Origin: Pseudomonas rhodesiae
GTDB lineage: Bacteria > Pseudomonadota > Gammaproteobacteria > Pseudomonadales > Pseudomonadaceae
NCBI RefSeq assembly: GCF_007858255.1
Contig: NZ_VFEU01000006.1
Span: 248,001-312,000 of the forward strand
Direction of reading: 5' to 3'
Length of the DNA stretch: 64,000 nt
Positions within the stretch are counted from its first letter, which is position 1. The number at the start of each line of letters is the position of its first letter. The notes beneath the pieces are model-generated. The model saw only the letters and a list, made by a program, of their open reading frames with translations, had not been told where the DNA came from and ran no database searches. The translations under genes were made by a program, and so were the position numbers. Shown here piece by piece: positions 8,092 through 16,877 of this stretch.

Positions 8092-8113
8092 GGTGTCTCA
8101 GCGCTGAAACACC
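8092..8113. promoter_or_regulatory. Candidate enhancer (activator-binding palindrome) for fap
   Basis: This 22-bp palindrome has one mismatched pair and contains GTGTCTCAGC followed by GCTGAAACAC. It is centred about 74 bp upstream of the -24 element, which is a usual place for a sigma-54 activator site. The half-site GTGTTTCA recurs at 8235. Confidence 0.55.
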
Positions 8114-8234
8114 TGCCCTTCAAGCGCGTGTAGCCCGCTGTGCCACAAACGATTCACCCCTGTGTATCACCGGCGTAACACCGCACATGACAAAAGCATG
8201 AACCCACGCTGTACACGGGCTTCAGGGCAGGCAG

Positions 8235-8253
8235 GTGTTTCAAAAATGGACAC
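8235..8253. promoter_or_regulatory. Second, weaker copy of the candidate fap enhancer
   Basis: GTGTTTCA (8235-8242) is followed by TGGACAC (8247-8253), an imperfect dyad sharing the half-site of the palindrome at 8092-8113. It lies about 215 bp upstream of the -24 element. Confidence 0.35.
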
Positions 8254-8254
8254 T

Positions 8255-8274
8255 GCGGGCGCGAACACGCCCGC
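8255..8274 (-). terminator. Possible terminator of the FecR-like gene
   Basis: GCGGGCG and CGCCCGC form a perfect 7-bp stem around a 6-nt loop, 15 bp after the stop codon of the FecR-like gene. There is no immediate U-run, but ATTTTT follows about 8 nt later on the minus strand. Confidence 0.45.
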
Positions 8275-8289
8275 ACGAATCGGCCGGGC

Positions 8290-9285
8290 TCAGCCTTTAG
8301 GGTTTTTACGCGGGATGGAATTGAGAACGGGGTTGCCGTCCTGGTTCTGCGTCAGATAGACCGGCAGTACCTTGGGCAGTGAGGGGATGAGGTTGTTGAC
8401 CTCGGTGAGGTTGTAGATGCCGCCGATTCGAATCGCCCCGGTGCTGGCGTCGGCCAGCATCACCGGTTTGCTCAAGTAGCGGTTGATCAGCGGTAACGCG
8501 TCGACCAAGGCCAGGTTATCGAGAATCAGCTTGCCCTGGCGCCAGGCCAGTGCGCTGTCATTCGGGCTGAACGGCCTCACGCGCGGAGTGGCATCGCCCG
8601 CTTGGTAGCTGGCCTGCATGCCCGGAGTCAGGGGCACGCTGCCATGCGTGGCATCGCTGGCGATCTGCACCGAGCCTTCGAGCAGCATCACGCGGACCTG
8701 ATCGCCATATTTCCATACATTGAATTGGGTGCCTGTCACGCGCACCTGGCCTTCGCCGGCGCGCACCACAAACGGATGGGCGCTGTCGTGGCTGACATTG
8801 AAAAACGCCTCGCCTTTCTTCAGCGTGACGCGGCGCTGATCCTTGTAGTTGCTATAGACCAGTTCGGTGCCCAGGTTCAGCTCTACCTGGCTGCCATCGC
8901 TCAAGGTCACCTGACGCAAGCCCTGGGTCGCCTCGAAACGTTCATAGGAATTGGGCAGCCACCCGGCCTGCCACCCGGTGAACGCGGCCAGCGGCAGGGC
9001 CGCCAGGCATAGCGCCGCCGCCACGGCATAACGACGTACGCGGCGGCGCGGTTTGAACGCCAATACCGGTGCGGTGGGCGCGGTGCGCGGCAAGTGATCG
9101 GCGACGTCCCAGATTTCCAGCATCGCGGCGTATTCAAAGGCATGCAGGGGATGGGCGTCATGCCATTGTTGAAAAGCCTGACGTTCAGCCGGTGTGCAAT
9201 CACTTGCATGCATGCGCATGCACCAGTGCGCTGCGGCATCGGTGATGGTGTCGTATTCGGCTTCTGAAACAGACTTTTCGGTCAT
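8290..9285 (-). CDS. FecR family anti-sigma factor, orphan
   Basis: The 331-residue protein has an N-terminal DUF4880-type cytoplasmic segment (AAHWCMRMHASDCTPAERQAFQQW), one membrane segment at about 86-105, a FecR domain (about 118-215) with the LSDGSQVELNLGTEL core, and a C-terminal STN-like region (LILDNLALVDALPLINRYL). FecR proteins are inner-membrane regulators that hold or activate an ECF sigma factor in response to a TonB-dependent receptor. Neither a fecI-type sigma gene nor a receptor gene is adjacent, so its partner must be elsewhere or lost. Confidence 0.88.
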   Translation of the reverse strand: MTEKSVSEAEYDTITDAAAHWCMRMHASDCTPAERQAFQQWHDAHPLHAFEYAAMLEIWDVADHLPRTAPTAPVLAFKPRRRVRRYAVAAALCLAALPLAAFTGWQAGWLPNSYERFEATQGLRQVTLSDGSQVELNLGTELVYSNYKDQRRVTLKKGEAFFNVSHDSAHPFVVRAGEGQVRVTGTQFNVWKYGDQVRVMLLEGSVQIASDATHGSVPLTPGMQASYQAGDATPRVRPFSPNDSALAWRQGKLILDNLALVDALPLINRYLSKPVMLADASTGAIRIGGIYNLTEVNNLIPSLPKVLPVYLTQNQDGNPVLNSIPRKNPKG

Positions 9286-9438
9286 TTACGCATCCTGATT
9301 TCCCACATTCTAACCTCCGCGGGCCGATGGGGAGAACAGCCATCATGGCGATTGCACATCAATTGGAACTTATTCTTATTTGTCAGTACCTAAAAATTTC
9401 AGGACACGCGTCCGTTATTTCCACTATGGAGTTCCGTC

Positions 9439-9708
9439 ATGTTGAAGAAAACCTTAGTCGCCCTGTGTGCAACCTCCGCGCTGCTCAGTGCCGGTGCCGC
9501 CCTGGCCGATAAGCCGGGCGCAGGCTGGATCACTATTGAAAAGGCCATCGAAGTGGCCAAGACCAAGGCCGGCTACGTTGAAGTCTATGCCGCCGAAGCC
9601 GACGATAACGGCTACTGGGAAGTCAAAGGGCGCAAATCCGACGGCACTGTGTATGAAGCACGCATCGACGGCGCCTCGGGCAATATCCTGCGTGACCAGA
9701 AAGACTGA
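9439..9708 (+). CDS. Secreted PepSY-domain protein
   Basis: The 89-residue protein has a signal peptide (1-23, cleaved after GAALA) and a single PepSY domain: ITIEKAIEVAKTKAG, YWEVKGRKSDGTVYEARID and SGNILRDQKD. PepSY domains occur in protease propeptides and stand-alone periplasmic proteins, and can inhibit peptidases. The gene has its own upstream region and is convergent with the giant toxin-like gene, whose C-terminus carries a zinc-protease motif. A role as its inhibitor is an untested idea. Confidence 0.85.
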   Translation: MLKKTLVALCATSALLSAGAALADKPGAGWITIEKAIEVAKTKAGYVEVYAAEADDNGYWEVKGRKSDGTVYEARIDGASGNILRDQKD

Positions 9709-9718
9709 CGTCTCGCGC

Positions 9719-9740
9719 CGGGAGCCGGTTCAGGCTCCCG
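9719..9740. terminator. Terminator hairpin between PepSY and toxin-like genes
   Basis: CGGGAGCC and GGCTCCCG form an 8-bp perfect stem with a 6-nt loop. The loop contains the stop codon (9730-9732) of the convergent giant gene. There is no strong T-run. Confidence 0.6.
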
Positions 9741-12700
9741 CATCCAATTCCCTGCCGAGCTGGCTGATCAGGTAAGTCACCGAATCGGCGTTGGCCAAAA
9801 TCGTATCGATTCGCTTGTTGGCGTCACTCATAAACACCGCCCGCGCATCGTCCAGGGTTCGCGTCCCGGTAGTACTCAACACCTTGTCCTTTTGCGGCGA
9901 AGTCCCACGACTGGCTCCAAAGTCTTCCCATTGCTGGGTGAACTCGTCCCACGTTCTGAACAGCATGGTGGCCGGGGTGAGTGTGGAGAGCGCGGTATCG
10001 CGCAAGTCGGCCAGATCCGTGTGCATTCGCCTGGCGCCACTGATGTTGAGGTTAATCAGGTCGTGGAACGGCCGCATGCTGTCCAGGTACGCCAGGTCTT
10101 CAGTCAAGGACTTGAGGTGGGTGATCTCATGAATCAACGTGGTGGCGCGGGCATGGGCAGAGATGTTGAAGGGTGTCGTGAGGCGATTCTGATAGATGTC
10201 CAGCGGCGGATCGAAAAAGCGGTCGACCAGGTAGATTTTCTGTTCCCGGTCCTCGGGTAGCACGAAAGCGAAAGTGTTTTGCGGGCTGTAGCGATGGGTG
10301 CCGCAGACGAAGCGCTGGGAGTCAGGGCCGACCAGGGTATGGTTGATCAGCTCATCGAGCACTTCGTCGACGCGTCGCTCAATTCGTTGCACCTGCTCGC
10401 CGGTCAGCGTGACCACGCCGAACAACTCACTGAAGAACCGTCCCAGCCGGCTGCCGGGTTCGCGCAGCGGTGCAAAGTGCAGCAGGTTGCGTTTGCAGGT
10501 CACCGCGTAATAGGTCGCGACGTTGAGCGCTTCGTCGATGCACTGGGCCTTCCAGCTCGACAGGGCGGCAATTTCGCGCATGCCCACCGCCTCGATATTG
10601 ATAGCGTCGCGCTCCGCCGCCCAAGTTTGCATTTTGCCCGCGTAGCGGCTCAAGGTTTTGCCGTAGCGCGGATGATGGCGGTCCAGGTCCAGGGTCCATT
10701 CGCCCTGGGCGTTGGCTCGCACATAAGGGCCGTGCTGCTCGTCACGGCTCAGGCGCCAGCGTTCCCCGGCTTTTCTCACCGAATAGACCTTTCCCGCCAA
10801 TGGCACGAAATGCGTGCGCGTGTCGTTGTCGGTGTACACGAAGGGTGGCGCGCTGCGCTCCAGGTCGCTCAGGGCAACCTGGTGATTTTCGAAGGTTTGC
10901 AAGGCGGTTCGCCCAGGTGCGGTCAGGTCCAGCTCGTCCAGGCTGGCGGCCACGGGGGCAGGGGCATCTAGCCAGTCGTCAAAGGGCAGCGGTTGTTCGC
11001 TGGGTGGGGTTGGCGGCAGCCACTGGTCCAGCGCTTTGCGCAACGAGGCCAGTTCGGCCACGCCCGCGACAAAGGTTTTGAGCGAGTGCTGCCAGCGGTG
11101 TTCCTGTAAGTCTTCGGCCGATGTTTTGAACAGTTGGTAGCTGCGCCATACCGTCAGCGGGTAGGTCAGTTTGCCCGCCATAAATTGCAGGCTCTTGGGA
11201 ATGCCCTTGCTCAACAGGCTGGTCACCGCGTCCCAATGTGTCTTGCCTGACGCGCAAAACTGGCCGGCCAGCATCTGCAGCAGCATCTGGGTATTGTCGT
11301 CGAACAGTCGGTTGAGCAGATTACCGGCGATGGGCGAGTCACCCAAGCGGATGTCCGAGAGATCCGGGCGCCAGCGCTCACTCAGCAGATTGCGGTAAGT
11401 GGCTTGATGGGGCGCTTGCAACTGCCCGATCACCCATTCCTGTAGCGCGCCAGGGCTGGTGAATTCGTGTAGGAGCGCCGCCTCGCTGGGGAACTCTTTC
11501 AACAAATGTTTGGGGCTGTACGGTGCATACAGCACCAACGGCCCGGACGCGCCGGGCTTGGGGCCGATCAGGTAACAGCCCAATACCTTGGCGTGACTGG
11601 CGCCGGCGGTGGCGATCAGCTCCAGCGGGCGGATCATCGCCGTAACCCCATGCACCGCCGCACGGGCCACGGCGTCGGGCATGTCGAAGACTTGCCGAAT
11701 AAAACCCCAGGCCGTGGCGGACAGCCGTTCAGTGAGGGTTTGTTCATGGGCGTACTGCAACAATTGCCACGGCAGCTGCCGGCAGAATAGGCGGCGCCGC
11801 TCACGCGCGTCGTCGCTCTGCCCCTGGAGCAGGCCGCTCAACACTTGGCGGTACAGCGTTTTCAAATCCAGTTGTCGCACCAATTGCACGATGGCCGCGC
11901 CGTCGAGTTTCTCCGGCAGTGGGACGCTGGTGCGCGAGCGCGGGCGGATCGTCTCGGCGCGCAGATCGGGCAGGTGCCGCAACGCGAAGTCCGTCAGGGT
12001 CTGGGTGTGGCCTTCGAGGTCGATACGTCCGGGAATCAGCACGTGATCCGGGTTGTACACCTGGCCTGGGAACCGCGCGCCGAGCAGGGTTGAGAGGGTA
12101 CTGAAGATGTGTTCGCGCAGGGGCACGATGCTGTGCAGATAGTCCCGTTCGTCAGGCGCACTGACGCGATATTGCTCAAGCAGCTCGGCCTGCAGGATCT
12201 GTTCGTGGGGCCGCGCCATGCCCAGCCAGACTGGCAGCGCTTGTTGGTGGATCAGGGCGCGCGCCAGGGTGATCGACCTGGGCAGATTGGACGGGGTTTG
12301 ACGCCGGATCAGGCGGTCCATGCAGTCCTGGAAGCGCGTGGCGCTGAGCCCCATCGCCAGCACCTGGTCGATTTCGTCGCGGGTGAAGTCGCTGTAGCTC
12401 TGCTGACGGTTGTGCAGCAGGTGTTCGTCGATTCGCTGCAAGGGCCCCAGGCGACAGGCATGGTGAGGGATGCGCCGCGACACCGGCAGGTTCTCCAGCA
12501 GGGGCAGACGCTGCACGGGGTTTTGCAAGCGCTGTTCGAGCTTGTCGCGCAGGGCCTGGATCGACGCAAACGCCTCATAGCCACCCCGTGGGGTCCACAG
12601 CAGGGCGGTGCCCGAGTGGATGGGGTCGATGCCACCGCGCTCGGTCAGTACAAAGGCATTGGCCAGGGGCTGAGGCTCGGTAGCGGTGCCCAGGAACAGG

Positions 12701-14892
12701 CTCAGGCTGAACGCATCCGGGATAAACCCATTCAGGCCATGGCGGGTCAGCCGGCTCATGCCGTCGGCATTGAGGGCGCTGTCGAGTAACGCCAGGGCAG
12801 AGGGCGGCAGGCTATGGTCCAGGCGCCTCAATTCGGTTTCGCCGCGCAGCCCCTGCAACATGCCCTGGCTCAGGTGCGCCCGGTTATTCTCCAGCAGCAG
12901 GTGGGGCAGGGTACGCAGGTCCCGTTGCGCGAACGTGCTGAGCACCTGTTCGATGACGGCGTTGAAACTGTCGATGGTCAGGTTGTGCAACTGGTAGGCC
13001 ACGCCGGCGCTCTGTTCCGTGTAGAACCAGGTCAGGGCCGACTCGGTGAGCCGATCGGCTTGCCCGGCCAGACGCGCGATAAAGTGCTCGACCATGCTCA
13101 ATGACGTATGGGGCGCACGCTCTTCGCGCTCTGCGGCGGGGGTGACATAGGTATTGATATAGACGTGCTCGGCCTTGAGCTCGAGCAGACGCTTGGCCAA
13201 CTCGGTGTCCAGTGCATGGGCGACCAGGCTGCGCAAGGTCGGCTGCCGGTTACGTTCCAGCACCATGGCCGCGTCCACCGCCTGCAAACGTTCCAGGTGC
13301 ACCTTGGCCTTCTCCGATTGCACGGTAGTAGGGCGGCCATTGCCGCTGGTGATGGGGTGAAGGGTCCAGCGCCCATCGGCCTCCTGCTCCAGCAGCCGCG
13401 TGTCGAGCATGCTGCGCACGTCCAGTGCAGTGTCGAGCAGCGCGGCCAGGTCGATTACGCCGTTGCTGCGCCGATAGAGCCCCAAGGCATAGTCCAGATT
13501 GTCGGACTGCTTGGTGACAATGTCCTCGATCATTGCCTGGAACACATCGCCCGCGATGGGCTTGCCGGTCACTTGGATATGTTCCATGCCCACGAACGCA
13601 CTGCGTTCATCCACCGACAGAAAGTGCAGCAGTTCGTCCTCGTGGCCCGCCGTCCTGAGCATCTGCAACAAGGCATCTTTGAGGTCGTCCAGGTTTTTGA
13701 GTACCTGCAATCCCCGCGATTGGGTGTAGAGGTAGGCCTGGCTATCGCTGATCATCAGCGTGCTGGCCAGCTCCACATAGTGTTGGAACGGGGCATGCAC
13801 ACGGACCTTTTCTATTCTCAGATGGCTGGCATAGGCGCTACGCGCCGCCTGGTCGGGAAGGAACAGCGCACGCAGGTCCAGGCTTTCCTGGCTGGACAGG
13901 ACCAGGCCCTGCTGCTTGAACAGCAGGTCGGCGCGAAACTTGTCGCTCATGACCCGCGCAAAAAAACGCAGGCGCGACTGACCGCGGTTGAAATCTTCAT
14001 TCCAGTAGGTTTGCAGCAGGCTGTTCAACAGCTTAGAGAGGATGCCGCTGGTCTGTTCGACCAGACTGTCCCAGCGCTGGTGGTCCTGGGCCCTCTGTTG
14101 TGCGGTGTGTGCGCTGTCGTCATGGCCCACATTGAAATACGTGTGAGTCTGGTTCGCCGGCCAGGCTTGCTTGACGTAAAACTGCAGCAGCGCATCGCGC
14201 AATGACTCGGAGGCCACCCAGCGACTCTCATCCATCGGCGTGGGCTGGGTGAAAAAATTCACCCGCGTGTCGCGCTGGTCCAGCCCCGGAAAGTACGAGC
14301 GGGCCATGATGCCCAGCAGAGTGTCGAGCATGCCGCGCAGGTCGGGGAGCTTGCGCAGTTCCTCCAGCATCGTCGTGACGTTGTGTTGTTGGCCGGCCAG
14401 GATGGTTTGTTCCTGGTCTTGCATCACCGCGCCTGGAATCACCGTGCCCGTTGTCTTCAGCGGTTCTGTGCTGGGCAAGCCGTCGCGTTCGACAATCGCC
14501 AGAAATTGCAGGAGTTCGGCGCGCCGGCTTGGCTGCGTCAGGCGTTCGTCCACCTCATGGAGCAGCGCGGCGCGGCTGTCGAACTGTTCCAGGCCGCCGT
14601 AGGGGGTAAACAGCACGGCTTTGTGGTCATCGGGTGTCGGGCTCATCATGAACACACCCGCCAGGGGCACGGGGGCGTGGTCGGGCCGGTTGACCGACAA
14701 GCGTTCGACGTGCATCGGGTAACGCTGCACGCTGGGGTCGATACGCGCGGCATGGGTGGCGTAGTACAGCGTGTGCAGCCAATCGAGGTCCCTGACCGAG
14801 AACCCGAGCGCGCGCTCGCGGGGCGTGGGGGTCTTGCGTTTGACGTTTTGCAGGAACTCATCGAAGAAATACGGGGGCGTGAGGTTCGCCAT
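9730..14892 (-). CDS. Giant dermonecrotic-toxin-like protein with C-terminal metalloprotease motif
   Basis: I start at ATG 14892, preceded by GGAGAGCGCACC, giving 1,720 residues; a longer open frame to 15234 lacks a ribosome site and looks unlike the protein. It resembles the large DUF6543 / dermonecrotic-toxin-domain proteins of Pseudomonas. One module occurs about three times, near residues 75-138, 740-800 and 1097-1160. Each copy has a hydrophobic strand, a TPYGG- or TPRGG-like turn, an aromatic-x-S segment, then AL...L...L. Near the C-terminus, HEITH (1588-1592) followed by TEDLAYL suggests an M35/aspzincin-like zinc protease. There is no signal peptide. No obvious immunity gene lies downstream except the convergent PepSY gene. 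Confidence 0.75.
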   Translation of the reverse strand: MANLTPPYFFDEFLQNVKRKTPTPRERALGFSVRDLDWLHTLYYATHAARIDPSVQRYPMHVERLSVNRPDHAPVPLAGVFMMSPTPDDHKAVLFTPYGGLEQFDSRAALLHEVDERLTQPSRRAELLQFLAIVERDGLPSTEPLKTTGTVIPGAVMQDQEQTILAGQQHNVTTMLEELRKLPDLRGMLDTLLGIMARSYFPGLDQRDTRVNFFTQPTPMDESRWVASESLRDALLQFYVKQAWPANQTHTYFNVGHDDSAHTAQQRAQDHQRWDSLVEQTSGILSKLLNSLLQTYWNEDFNRGQSRLRFFARVMSDKFRADLLFKQQGLVLSSQESLDLRALFLPDQAARSAYASHLRIEKVRVHAPFQHYVELASTLMISDSQAYLYTQSRGLQVLKNLDDLKDALLQMLRTAGHEDELLHFLSVDERSAFVGMEHIQVTGKPIAGDVFQAMIEDIVTKQSDNLDYALGLYRRSNGVIDLAALLDTALDVRSMLDTRLLEQEADGRWTLHPITSGNGRPTTVQSEKAKVHLERLQAVDAAMVLERNRQPTLRSLVAHALDTELAKRLLELKAEHVYINTYVTPAAEREERAPHTSLSMVEHFIARLAGQADRLTESALTWFYTEQSAGVAYQLHNLTIDSFNAVIEQVLSTFAQRDLRTLPHLLLENNRAHLSQGMLQGLRGETELRRLDHSLPPSALALLDSALNADGMSRLTRHGLNGFIPDAFSLSLFLGTATEPQPLANAFVLTERGGIDPIHSGTALLWTPRGGYEAFASIQALRDKLEQRLQNPVQRLPLLENLPVSRRIPHHACRLGPLQRIDEHLLHNRQQSYSDFTRDEIDQVLAMGLSATRFQDCMDRLIRRQTPSNLPRSITLARALIHQQALPVWLGMARPHEQILQAELLEQYRVSAPDERDYLHSIVPLREHIFSTLSTLLGARFPGQVYNPDHVLIPGRIDLEGHTQTLTDFALRHLPDLRAETIRPRSRTSVPLPEKLDGAAIVQLVRQLDLKTLYRQVLSGLLQGQSDDARERRRLFCRQLPWQLLQYAHEQTLTERLSATAWGFIRQVFDMPDAVARAAVHGVTAMIRPLELIATAGASHAKVLGCYLIGPKPGASGPLVLYAPYSPKHLLKEFPSEAALLHEFTSPGALQEWVIGQLQAPHQATYRNLLSERWRPDLSDIRLGDSPIAGNLLNRLFDDNTQMLLQMLAGQFCASGKTHWDAVTSLLSKGIPKSLQFMAGKLTYPLTVWRSYQLFKTSAEDLQEHRWQHSLKTFVAGVAELASLRKALDQWLPPTPPSEQPLPFDDWLDAPAPVAASLDELDLTAPGRTALQTFENHQVALSDLERSAPPFVYTDNDTRTHFVPLAGKVYSVRKAGERWRLSRDEQHGPYVRANAQGEWTLDLDRHHPRYGKTLSRYAGKMQTWAAERDAINIEAVGMREIAALSSWKAQCIDEALNVATYYAVTCKRNLLHFAPLREPGSRLGRFFSELFGVVTLTGEQVQRIERRVDEVLDELINHTLVGPDSQRFVCGTHRYSPQNTFAFVLPEDREQKIYLVDRFFDPPLDIYQNRLTTPFNISAHARATTLIHEITHLKSLTEDLAYLDSMRPFHDLINLNISGARRMHTDLADLRDTALSTLTPATMLFRTWDEFTQQWEDFGASRGTSPQKDKVLSTTGTRTLDDARAVFMSDANKRIDTILANADSVTYLISQLGRELDAGA

Positions 14893-15061
14893 GGTGCGCT
14901 CTCCAGCAAGGCGGCGGGATGAGGCTTCACGGTAGGCGGCGCGGCGGCGCGGATGGCGGTAGATAACTGGGGGCGCCCGTTGACAGCAGACACATGGGGC
15001 GTTGTTTAATCGAGCGTCTGGATTCTTGTTGTCTCTTCCAATTCTAAAATCGGAGCTACAG

Positions 15062-16096
15062 ATGTCTGCCCAGTCCCCGATCGTCGACAGTCCCCATACC
15101 CTTATCGGCTTCACCGAACTGGTGGCGTTGCTGCACAGGGTGTTCGTCCAGCACGGCACGTCGCCGGAAGTGGCCGCGATCCTTGCGCACAATTGCGCCA
15201 GTGCCGAACGCGACGGCGCCCATAGCCACGGCATCTTCCGTATCCCCGGTTACCTCAGCACCCTGGCCAGCGGCTGGGTCGACGGCAAGGCCATTCCGGT
15301 GGTCACGGATGTGGCGTCCGGTTTTGTGCGGGTGGATGCCGGCAATGGGTTCGCCCAGCCGGCACTGGCGGCGGCCCGGCCACTGCTGGTGAGCAAGGCG
15401 CGCAGTGCCGGCATCGCCTTGCTGGCGATTCACAATTCTCATCACTTCGCGGCGCTGTGGCCGGATGTCGAGCCGTTCGCCGAAGAGGGGCTGGTGGCGC
15501 TGAGCGTGGTCAACAGCATGACCTGCGTGGTGCCCCACGGCGCCGATCGCCCGTTGTTCGGCACCAACCCTATTGCGTTCGCGGCGCCGCGCGCCGACGG
15601 CCCGCCGATTGTCTTCGACCTGGCCACCAGCGCCATCGCCCATGGCGACGTGCAGATCGCCGCGCGCAAGGGCGAACGTTTGCCGCCGGGCATGGGGGTG
15701 GACAGCCTCGGTCAGCCCACCACCGATCCCAAGGCCGTGCTGGAAGGCGGTGCGCTGTTGCCGTTCGGCGGGCACAAGGGCTCGGCGCTGTCGATGATGG
15801 TCGAGCTGCTGGCGGCGGCCCTGACCGGCGGGCACTTTTCCTTCGAATTCAACTGGGCCGAACACCCTGGCGCGCGTACGCCATGGACCGGGCAACTGTT
15901 GATTGTTATCGACCCGAGCAAAACCGCCGGGCAAAGTTTTGCCGAGCGCAGCCAGGAACTGGTGCGGCAGATGCATGCCGTAGGGTTGCGGCGGTTACCG
16001 GGGGATCGGCGCCATCGCACTCGGGCGAAGTCGCTGGGGCAGGGGGTTGAAGTGGAACTTCAGGCGTTGAATCAGTTGCGTGACTGGGCCAACTGA
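15062..16096 (+). CDS. dpkA: Delta1-piperideine-2-carboxylate / delta1-pyrroline-2-carboxylate reductase
   Basis: The 344-residue protein belongs to the malate/L-lactate dehydrogenase-2 fold. Segments RDGAHSHGIFRIPGYL, GNGFAQPALAAARPLL, HHFAALWPDVEPFAEEGLVAL (shown partly), VVPHGADRPLFGTNPIAF and LPFGGHKGSALSMMVELLAA are those of Pseudomonas DpkA. That enzyme reduces cyclic imino acids with NADPH in D-lysine and hydroxyproline/proline catabolism. The start at 15062 follows a GGAG site 7 nt upstream; a longer frame from 15002 is rejected. The gene is divergent from the giant toxin-like gene and shows no operon partner. Confidence 0.9.
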   Translation: MSAQSPIVDSPHTLIGFTELVALLHRVFVQHGTSPEVAAILAHNCASAERDGAHSHGIFRIPGYLSTLASGWVDGKAIPVVTDVASGFVRVDAGNGFAQPALAAARPLLVSKARSAGIALLAIHNSHHFAALWPDVEPFAEEGLVALSVVNSMTCVVPHGADRPLFGTNPIAFAAPRADGPPIVFDLATSAIAHGDVQIAARKGERLPPGMGVDSLGQPTTDPKAVLEGGALLPFGGHKGSALSMMVELLAAALTGGHFSFEFNWAEHPGARTPWTGQLLIVIDPSKTAGQSFAERSQELVRQMHAVGLRRLPGDRRHRTRAKSLGQGVEVELQALNQLRDWAN

Positions 16097-16104
16097 TATT
16101 GAAA

Positions 16105-16125
16105 CGCCGCTGCGTGGCAGCGGCG
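16105..16125. terminator. Bidirectional terminator hairpin
   Basis: CGCCGCTGC and GCAGCGGCG form a perfect 9-bp stem with a 3-nt loop, between convergent dpkA and the DUF883 gene. On the minus strand it is followed by TTTCAATAT, so it suits the DUF883 gene best. Confidence 0.75.
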
Positions 16126-16138
16126 CGACGGGCGACGT

Positions 16139-16459
16139 TTAGTTGCGACGACCCAGCAACAGGCCAACCACCAGGCCGAAGCCTGCCGAGATGGCGACGG
16201 TCTGCCACGGGTGGCCACCGATATAGGTTTCGGTCGCATCGACCATCGGTTGGGTGCGCTCACGTACGTTGGTCACGGAGTCCATGGCTTGTTTGAGCTT
16301 CAGGGCGACCTGCTCACGCAGGGTCTCTCCTTCTTCGCCCACCAGGTTGGCGCTGCTCTTGAGCAACTTGTCGGACTCTTCGATCAGCGCGGCGAGCTCA
16401 CTGAAAGCTTGGTCCTTGATTTGGTCGGCGGCGGTTTGCGCGGCGGTTTTGCGGGCCAT
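16139..16459 (-). CDS. DUF883 (ElaB/YqjD-like) membrane-anchored protein
   Basis: The 106-residue protein has a long amphipathic helical region (about 10-80) followed by one C-terminal membrane segment (TVAISAGFGLVVGLLLG) and a basic RRN tail. This is the layout of the ElaB/YqjD/DUF883 family, tail-anchored inner-membrane proteins that associate with ribosomes in stationary phase in E. coli. A GGAGT ribosome site precedes the ATG. It is a single gene ending at the hairpin 16105-16125. Confidence 0.88.
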   Translation of the reverse strand: MARKTAAQTAADQIKDQAFSELAALIEESDKLLKSSANLVGEEGETLREQVALKLKQAMDSVTNVRERTQPMVDATETYIGGHPWQTVAISAGFGLVVGLLLGRRN

Positions 16460-16622
16460 GGGGTGACTCCTTGCAAGTGAATGTAACAGTGAACAATGGA
16501 GTACCCGGCGCCCTTAAAAGTTGCTTTTTTTTTGCTGGGGCGCAGTGCCGGGCAAAATCCGAATCAGGAAATTTCGACCTACAGTGTAAGATGCCACCTA
16601 TTTGTGCAGCAGGTAATTCAAC

Positions 16623-16877
16623 ATGAGCTTCAATCTCGCCAACAAGACCCTCGCCGAACGCGCCGAGCTGGAAGATGAAAAGTCGCGCCTCTACGACCTG
16701 TGGCAAACCAATCTGGGCAAGGCCAAGGGCGAAGCCGCGCGGTTGTTCGGCGAGCGCGCTAAGCGCAAGGGCAAATGGGCCGAGTGGGTCCGTGCGGAAC
16801 TGGACGGCATGTCGCCGCCGGAGTTTTCCAACATGGTGCGCAGCGAAGTCAACAAACTGATGGCAGCAGCTAAGTAA
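16623..16877 (+). CDS. Small charged hypothetical protein
   Basis: This 84-residue, strongly helical, highly charged soluble protein (ERAELEDEKSRLYDLWQ, GERAKRKGKWAEWVRAEL) has no signal peptide or membrane segment. An AGGTAATTCAAC stretch precedes the ATG. Codon use is like that of its neighbours, and the frame fills the space between DUF883 and the LysR gene, so I believe it is real. Its stop overlaps that of the convergent LysR gene by 8 bp. I recognise no family. Confidence 0.65.
   Translation: MSFNLANKTLAERAELEDEKSRLYDLWQTNLGKAKGEAARLFGERAKRKGKWAEWVRAELDGMSPPEFSNMVRSEVNKLMAAAK

Noticed and set aside
9370..9400. Fur-box-like AT-rich stretch between the FecR-like and PepSY genes
   Set aside because: The match to the GATAAT hexamer pattern is poor, and without a sigma-factor gene the context does not help.
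14893..15234. 114-codon N-terminal extension of the left giant toxin
   Set aside because: The extension has poor amino-acid composition, overlaps the dpkA start region, and a good ribosome site precedes ATG 14892.
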